DNA of 10,820 bases from an uncultured Ruminococcus sp. Lineage in GTDB: Bacteria > Bacillota > Clostridia > Oscillospirales > Ruminococcaceae. Each line of letters starts with the position of its first letter. The first letter of the stretch is position 1. Shown here piece by piece: positions 6,627 to 10,820 of this stretch. The stretch lies in assembly GCA_910584195.1 (NCBI GenBank), contig CAJTYV010000059.1:1-10820 (forward strand), in the 5' to 3' direction. Both the position numbers and the translations under genes were made by a program. The notes beneath the pieces were generated by a model. That model was not told where the DNA came from. It made no database searches and was given only the letters and a program-made list of their open reading frames with translations.

Positions 6627-8156
6627 TTGAAAGTTTCAAAGATAGTACCTAAACCTATTGAAACAAAAAAGCTGCGTGTTGCTGCATATTGCCGAGTATC
6701 AACCGACAGTGATGAACAGCAAAACAGTTTTGAAACACAAAAAGCACATTATGAAGCCTGGATAAAGATTCACGATGATTGGGAGTTTGCAGGACTGTTT
6801 TATGACTTCGGTGTTACAGGAACCAAAACCGAACATCGTGACGGATTGCAGAATCTTCTGCTTGAATGCAAAGCAGGGAGAATTGATTACATCCTAACAA
6901 AGTCTGTCAGCAGATTTTCAAGAAATACTGCTGATTGCATATCTCTTGTTCGTGAACTGCTCGATATGAATATTCCTATTTACTTTGAAAAGGAAAACAT
7001 CGATACCGGTTCTATGGAAAGCGAACTTGTACTTTCAATTCTCAGCAGTATGGCACAGGATGAATCAAGGTCCATTTCAGAAAACAACAAGTGGGCAATA
7101 CGTCAGCGTTATGAAAAAGGCACGTATAAATTCAGTTACGTGCCGTATGGGTATATTCGTGATGATGAAAGCTTTATGGTCATCAATCCTGAAGAAGCAG
7201 ACACAGTACGCTTTATCTACCAATCCGTTCTGAACGGCTATGGAAGTGACAAGATTGCAAAAATTCTTAATGAAAGACACATTCCAACACGGAAAGGCGG
7301 TAAATGGACAAACTCAACTGTCAGAGATATTCTTACAAATGAGAAGTACTATGGTGCGGCTGCCTTTCAGAAAACCTATACTGATGAAAACTTCCACAGA
7401 AAAAAGAACTACGGAGAAGTTGACAGTTATTTCGTTGAAGATCACCATGAACCGATTATCAGTAAGGCTGTATTTGAACGTGTAAAAGAAATCATGGAGC
7501 AAAGAGCTTCAGAAAAAAGAATCATATCCGGTTCTGATAAATATCAGCAGCGTTACGTTTTTTCAGGTATAATCTTCTGCGGTGAATGCGGTGATAAGTT
7601 CAGACGTAAAATACATGACTCCGGTAAAGAAATCGCATGGTCATGCAACACGCATATTCAGAACAAAGATAAATGCTCGATGAAATATATCAGAGATGAT
7701 ATGCTGAAAGCAGCATTTGTAACTATGATGAACAAGCTGATATATTCGAGAAAACAGCTTCTCCTGCCTTTATATGAAAGCATCAGTATACAAGGCTGTG
7801 ACGAAAGCATCAACAGAATCCATTGTCTTCAAGGTGAATTGCAAAAATTATCAGCGAAAAAAGATACTCTTAGAAAACTGAGGGCACAGGACATTATTGA
7901 CAGTGTTGTTTTCAACCAGGAAATCAATTTCATTGATACACAAGCGGCGGAATACAGAACTGAAATAACAAATCTCTGCGGAGAAACAAAGGATTTTTCT
8001 GAACTGAATAATCTTATTTGTTTTACAGACAGAGAAATGCTGACCGAGTTCAATGATGAGATATTTGAAAAGTTTGTCATAAAAATTGTTATTATAAATC
8101 GAAACTGTGCTGAGTTTCATCTCAGATGTGGTCTGAAAATCAAGGAGGCATTATGA
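6627..8156 (+). CDS. Large serine recombinase 1 (resolvase-type integrase)
   Basis: The 509-aa protein has all parts of the large serine integrase/TnpX-CcrAB-like family, which cuts and rejoins att sites through a 5'-phosphoserine link. The catalytic domain (about 16-150) has VAAYCRVST with nucleophile Ser25 and Arg23, HRDG with Arg71, and SRFSRNT with Arg96 and Arg99. The recombinase (RD) domain spans about 170-290 (PYGYIRDD, EEADTVRFIY, STVRDILTNEKYYGA, EPIISKAVFERV). A zinc ribbon uses Cys318, Cys321, Cys340 and Cys350. A coiled coil (about 400-450) precedes a C-terminal beta segment. All key catalytic residues are present, so it looks active. Start is TTG rather than the GTG nine bases upstream. 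Its stop overlaps the next gene by 4 nt (ATGA). It differs clearly from the second recombinase, so the pair is an old duplication or independent acquisition. Confidence 0.92.
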   Translation: MKVSKIVPKPIETKKLRVAAYCRVSTDSDEQQNSFETQKAHYEAWIKIHDDWEFAGLFYDFGVTGTKTEHRDGLQNLLLECKAGRIDYILTKSVSRFSRNTADCISLVRELLDMNIPIYFEKENIDTGSMESELVLSILSSMAQDESRSISENNKWAIRQRYEKGTYKFSYVPYGYIRDDESFMVINPEEADTVRFIYQSVLNGYGSDKIAKILNERHIPTRKGGKWTNSTVRDILTNEKYYGAAAFQKTYTDENFHRKKNYGEVDSYFVEDHHEPIISKAVFERVKEIMEQRASEKRIISGSDKYQQRYVFSGIIFCGECGDKFRRKIHDSGKEIAWSCNTHIQNKDKCSMKYIRDDMLKAAFVTMMNKLIYSRKQLLLPLYESISIQGCDESINRIHCLQGELQKLSAKKDTLRKLRAQDIIDSVVFNQEINFIDTQAAEYRTEITNLCGETKDFSELNNLICFTDREMLTEFNDEIFEKFVIKIVIINRNCAEFHLRCGLKIKEAL

Positions 8157-8539
8157 CATACGGATATGAAATGAGAAATGGTACTGTGGTGATAAATCAC
8201 TCAGAGGCTGCTGTTATCAAACAGATTTACAAGAACTATATTTCGGGAATGAGTTTTTCAATGTCGGCAAAAAAGGCGGGACTCAACATCCCACACGGTT
8301 CTGTTAAAAGGCTGCTTTTGAAGAAGTGTTATCTTGGTAATGATTTCTACCCAGCAATTATTGATAAGGAAACCTATCTTGCAGCATATAACCGAATTAA
8401 AGAGAACACCTTTGCAGGAAACAAAAGAAGAAAAGAAGCGGTTATTCATACTGTATTTGAAATGGGAATTCCGACACATTCTTTTGAAAATCCGTTTGAA
8501 CAGGCTGAGTACATTTATAGTTTGATAGGAGTAAAGTAA
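8153..8539 (+). CDS. Recombinase-domain-only protein without catalytic domain
   Basis: The 128-aa product aligns by eye with the RD (DNA-binding) domain of its two neighbours but has neither the serine catalytic domain nor the zinc ribbon. Matching blocks are YGYEMRNGTVVINHSEAAVI (residues 3-22) with PYGYIRDDESFMVINPEEADTV-type sequence, IYKNYISGMS with IYQSVLNGYG, SVKRLLLKKCYLGN (50-63) with STVRDILTNEKYYG, and PAIIDKETYLAAYNRIK (67-83) with EPIISKAVFERVKEIM. ATG 8153 has AGGAGG at 8143-8148 and overlaps the previous stop as ATGA; its own stop overlaps the next start as TAATG. Those couplings and the intact frame argue for a kept gene rather than debris. It may bind att DNA or associate with the recombinases, for example as a directionality or specificity factor. 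That role is inference. Confidence 0.75.
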   Translation: MTYGYEMRNGTVVINHSEAAVIKQIYKNYISGMSFSMSAKKAGLNIPHGSVKRLLLKKCYLGNDFYPAIIDKETYLAAYNRIKENTFAGNKRRKEAVIHTVFEMGIPTHSFENPFEQAEYIYSLIGVK

Positions 8540-10086
8540 TGGGAAATGTTATGAAAATACCTGCCAAACCGCAGGTAGGAAATCGTGCAGCAAAGAAAGA
8601 AATCAAGAAGCTGAGAGTTGCAGCATACTGCCGTGTGTCAACAGATACCGAGGAACAGGCTACAAGCTATGAGGCACAGATTCAGCATTACCGGGAGTAC
8701 ATTATCAGTAAGCCTGAATGGGAATTTGTCGATATCTATGCTGATGAAGGTATCAGTGCGACCAACACAAAAAAGCGTGATGAGTTCAACAGAATGATTG
8801 ATGACTGCAAGCTGGGACTTATTGACCTTGTAATCACTAAGTCAATCAGCCGATTTGCAAGAAATACAGTTGACTGTCTGAACTATATTCGAGAGCTGAA
8901 AGAGATGAATATCCCTGTATATTTTGAGAAAGAATCCATAAATACAATGGACGCTAAAGGCGAAGTTCTTCTTACCATTATGGCATCTTTAGCACAACAG
9001 GAATCAGAATCACTCAGCAAAAACGTAAAACTGGGTATGCAGTATCGTTTTCAGCAAGGCAAAATTATGGTAAACACCACCTGTTTTCTGGGTTATGATA
9101 AGGACGATAAAGGCAACCTTGTCATCAATCCGAAACAAGCGGAAGTAGTCAAGCGTATTTTCAGAGAATACCTTGAAGGCAAAAGTATTCTGGCTATTTG
9201 CAGAGGGTTGGAACGTGACAAAATAAAAACTTCCCGTGGAAACAAACGCTGGCATGACAGCAGTGTCCGTAAAATCCTTGAAAATGAAAAGTATATGGGT
9301 GACGCACTTCTGCAGAAAACCTATACAGTAGATTTTCTTAACAAAAAGAGAGTAAAAAATACCGGTATTATGCCACAATATTATGTTGAGGACAGTCACC
9401 CTGCCATAATCCCCAAAGAAATCTTTATGCAGGTGCAGGAAGAAATCGCAAGACGTGGAATGCTGAAAGATGTTCATGGCCGCAGAAAATGTTTCAGTGC
9501 GGCTCATGCATTTTCACAGATAACCTTCTGTGCTGACTGCGGTGCTGAATTCAGCCGTCTGCATTGGAATAATCGCGGCAAGAAGTCAATCGTCTGGAGA
9601 TGCAGTAAAAGAGTTGAAGACTACACAAAATGCAGTGCAAGAACGATTAAAGAAGATGACTTGCAGCAAGCTTTCGTGGAGGCTTTGCAAACAATGATTG
9701 GTGACAGCGACAACTACCTCAAAAAACTGAAAGCTAATCTCAATCAGATTATTGTTGATCCCTGTGCATTGCAGGGCATAGATGATAGGCTGAACAAACT
9801 GCAGCATGAACTAATAGACCGTACAGAACGTCATGAGGATTATTCCGATATTGCTGAAGAAATATTTGCTTTACGGGAACAGCGTGAAAAGGTTCAGGTG
9901 TCGAAAAGTTCTCAGGCTGAGTACAAGAAACGCATTAAGGAATTGCAGTTCTTCATCAAATCACAGCCGAAGCAAATGGAATTTGATGAAACCCTTGCAA
10001 AACACCTGCTCTCAAAGATTACGATTTTTGATGAGAATATTGTGTTTGAGTTCAAATCGGGTGTGACGGTGAGTGTGGAGAAGTGA
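8539..10086 (+). CDS. Large serine recombinase 2 (resolvase-type integrase)
   Basis: The 515-aa protein is a second complete large serine recombinase. The catalytic domain (about 22-165) has VAAYCRVST with nucleophile Ser34 and Arg32, the GISATNTKKRDEF stretch with Arg80, SRFARNT with Arg105 and Arg108, and QQESESLSKNVKLGM on the long helix. The RD domain runs about 178-305 (LGYDKDDKGNLVINP, QAEVVKRIFREYLEG, SSVRKILENEKYMGDALLQKTY, HPAIIPKEIF). The zinc ribbon uses Cys331, Cys334, Cys355 and Cys365, then a charged coiled coil (about 405-480). ATG 8539 overlaps the preceding stop by 1 nt and has AGGAG (8527-8531) 7 nt ahead; Met5 is a weaker alternative start. It is the last gene before a terminator. 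With recombinase 1 it may form a two-recombinase system, comparable in organisation to CcrA/CcrB; that comparison is inference. Confidence 0.92.
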   Translation: MGNVMKIPAKPQVGNRAAKKEIKKLRVAAYCRVSTDTEEQATSYEAQIQHYREYIISKPEWEFVDIYADEGISATNTKKRDEFNRMIDDCKLGLIDLVITKSISRFARNTVDCLNYIRELKEMNIPVYFEKESINTMDAKGEVLLTIMASLAQQESESLSKNVKLGMQYRFQQGKIMVNTTCFLGYDKDDKGNLVINPKQAEVVKRIFREYLEGKSILAICRGLERDKIKTSRGNKRWHDSSVRKILENEKYMGDALLQKTYTVDFLNKKRVKNTGIMPQYYVEDSHPAIIPKEIFMQVQEEIARRGMLKDVHGRRKCFSAAHAFSQITFCADCGAEFSRLHWNNRGKKSIVWRCSKRVEDYTKCSARTIKEDDLQQAFVEALQTMIGDSDNYLKKLKANLNQIIVDPCALQGIDDRLNKLQHELIDRTERHEDYSDIAEEIFALREQREKVQVSKSSQAEYKKRIKELQFFIKSQPKQMEFDETLAKHLLSKITIFDENIVFEFKSGVTVSVEK

Positions 10087-10096
10087 GTATATGACC

Positions 10097-10133
10097 AAGC
10101 CTCTGTTGGAGTAAAATCCAATAGAGGTTTTTT
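10097..10133 (+). terminator. Rho-independent terminator after the recombinase operon
   Basis: An 11-bp stem, CCTCTGTTGGA (10100-10110) with TCCAATAGAGG (10117-10127), one G-T pair included, closes on GTAAAA and is followed by six T residues (10128-10133). Flanking AAG bases can extend the stem. It lies 10 nt after the recombinase stop. The reverse direction lacks a T tract, so it should not efficiently stop minus-strand transcription arriving from the kinase gene. Confidence 0.88.
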
Positions 10134-10196
10134 GCTGTTATAAGGAAAACTTAAGTGTTTTTTAAAGTAGTGTTTATCTCGGCAAACTGGGATTGT
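10134..10196. other. Non-coding gap between recombinase operon and convergent kinase gene: candidate att site or border
   Basis: This gap lies between a phage-type operon and an unrelated minus-strand gene and holds no supported gene. It contains an 8-bp perfect palindrome, ACTTAAGT (10149-10156), flanked by A-rich and T-rich arms that extend the symmetry imperfectly, followed by a short GC-richer stretch (10176-10193). Attachment sites of large serine recombinases are imperfect inverted repeats around a 2-bp core and often lie beside the recombinase gene. That makes this a candidate, but nothing here proves it. Confidence 0.3.
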
Positions 10197-10742
10197 CTAA
10201 AATAGTAAAGCCGAACCGCTTACTATTTTTTCTTTTACTGCTGAAAAAGTATCTTTGATTGAATGCGTAGTTGTATCTATAACATTTAATTCATAGATTC
10301 CTAAATTGGAAAATTGCTTCCACATTGTTTCAACTAATTCAATATTTGTTTCTCTGTCTAACTTTGAGCGTTCGATAGCTCGCTTCATAGTTTCTTCTTT
10401 ACTTGCCCTTAAAACGATATAGTGTACTTCATAATGCTCTTGAACAATGTTGAGCCACGGCTCTAAAAACCACGGTCCTACAATGCCATCTACAATTACG
10501 TCATATCCACCACGAGCATATCGCTTCGCAGCTTCTAAAAACGCTTCAATGACAATCAAATTTTGCTCATTTGATTCTGGCAAATGCGGTGGTATTGCCC
10601 CTTTACTCAAATAATGATAAAAGTCATCTGTGTGCATATGCACAGACTTTTCCAAATCTGATTCTTTTGCAACAACAGATGCCGTTGTAGTTTTTCCTGT
10701 CCCCGGCGCACCTGTGATTACAATAATTCTACCTTGATTCAT
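10197..10742 (-). CDS. P-loop kinase-like protein (AAA_33 / zeta-toxin / CPT-like fold)
   Basis: The 181-aa product has a Walker A motif GAPGTGKT (residues 11-18) right after a beta strand (RIIVIT), then HTDDFYHYL (about 37-45), a VDGIVGPWFLEPW segment with an acidic residue in the position used for substrate contact, a Walker-B-like VHYIVLRAS strand, and an Arg-rich lid helix (KEETMKRAIERS). This is the plan of small-molecule or sugar-nucleotide kinases of the AAA_33, zeta-toxin and chloramphenicol phosphotransferase group. The substrate cannot be told from sequence, and no antitoxin gene is visible. GGAGGT lies 9 nt before the ATG (minus strand, 10752-10757). It is convergent with the recombinase operon and unrelated to phage structure, so it is either chromosomal sequence at the element's edge or cargo. 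Confidence 0.8.
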   Translation of the reverse strand: MNQGRIIVITGAPGTGKTTTASVVAKESDLEKSVHMHTDDFYHYLSKGAIPPHLPESNEQNLIVIEAFLEAAKRYARGGYDVIVDGIVGPWFLEPWLNIVQEHYEVHYIVLRASKEETMKRAIERSKLDRETNIELVETMWKQFSNLGIYELNVIDTTTHSIKDTFSAVKEKIVSGSALLF

Positions 10743-10775
10743 CTATATTTTACCTCCACAAATGAAAGTTGTTTA

Positions 10776-10820
10776 TTAAACCTTTTTAACCTTAACCAAC
10801 AACATCATAGGTCTACGCAT
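10776..10820 (-). CDS. Possible 3' end of an upstream minus-strand gene (partial)
   Basis: On the minus strand the bases entering from the right edge can be read without a stop as MRRPMMLLVKVKKV followed by TAA (10776-10778), 33 nt before the kinase start. A stop this close to a well-formed ribosome site fits a gene ending ahead of the kinase in one operon. Fourteen open codons are weak evidence, since chance alone gives such a run about half the time, and I do not recognise the sequence. If it is not coding, the stretch would be the kinase's own promoter region, but no good -35/-10 pair is visible there. Confidence 0.35.
   Translation of the reverse strand: MRRPMMLLVKVKKV

Noticed and set aside
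8126..8152. Upstream non-ATG start for the RD-only protein
   Set aside because: It would lie inside recombinase 1 without a ribosome site; AGGAGG at 8143-8148 and the ATGA overlap define ATG 8153.
9010..9507. Long minus-strand open frame (165 codons) opposite recombinase 2
   Set aside because: It lies wholly opposite a gene with all catalytic and RD motifs, has no recognisable family and no good ribosome site.
10197..10742. Type II toxin-antitoxin (zeta toxin) system
   Set aside because: The protein shares only the general P-loop kinase plan, and no small epsilon-like antitoxin gene is seen in the 78 bases upstream that are available.

Overview
The window reads as the right-hand end of a temperate siphophage or prophage genome in a low-to-medium-GC Bacillota, most likely a gut Clostridia such as a Ruminococcus or Oscillospiraceae relative. 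This is inferred from strong AGGAGG-type ribosome sites, the family mix (Dit, Gp37-like hub, BspA-type leucine-rich repeats, holin_4-type holin, amidase with SPOR-like and SH3-like tail) and the large serine recombinases. No rRNA, tRNA or housekeeping gene is present to fix the taxon.

Layout. Positions 1-110 are apparently non-coding and hold two near-consensus promoters that point left, out of the window and against the tail genes. Positions 111-4910 are a tightly packed tail-tip operon: distal tail protein, Gp37-like baseplate hub, a baseplate/receptor-binding protein with a leucine-rich-repeat domain, and a BppU-like fibre with collagen-like triplets. Positions 4916-6293 are the lysis cassette: holin, then N-acetylmuramoyl-L-alanine amidase, closed by a strong terminator at 6301-6343.

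Positions 6407-10086 form a second operon on the same strand. It encodes a 63-aa SHOCT-like protein, a full-length large serine recombinase starting at TTG, a 128-aa protein that looks like the recombinase (RD) domain without a catalytic domain, and a second full-length large serine recombinase. The last three genes overlap by 4 nt and 1 nt, so they are probably translated in coupled fashion and used together. A terminator follows at 10097-10133. The next 63 bases are non-coding and are the most likely place for an attachment site or element border.

Positions 10197-10742, on the minus strand, encode a P-loop kinase-like protein unrelated to phage structure, apparently preceded by the last codons of another minus-strand gene that runs off the window. 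This is probably flanking chromosome or cargo of another element.

As a unit, the tail genes would build the adhesion tip, the lysis genes would release progeny, and the recombinase operon would integrate and excise the element. The most unusual part is the recombinase operon: two catalytic recombinases with a catalytic-domain-less homologue between them.
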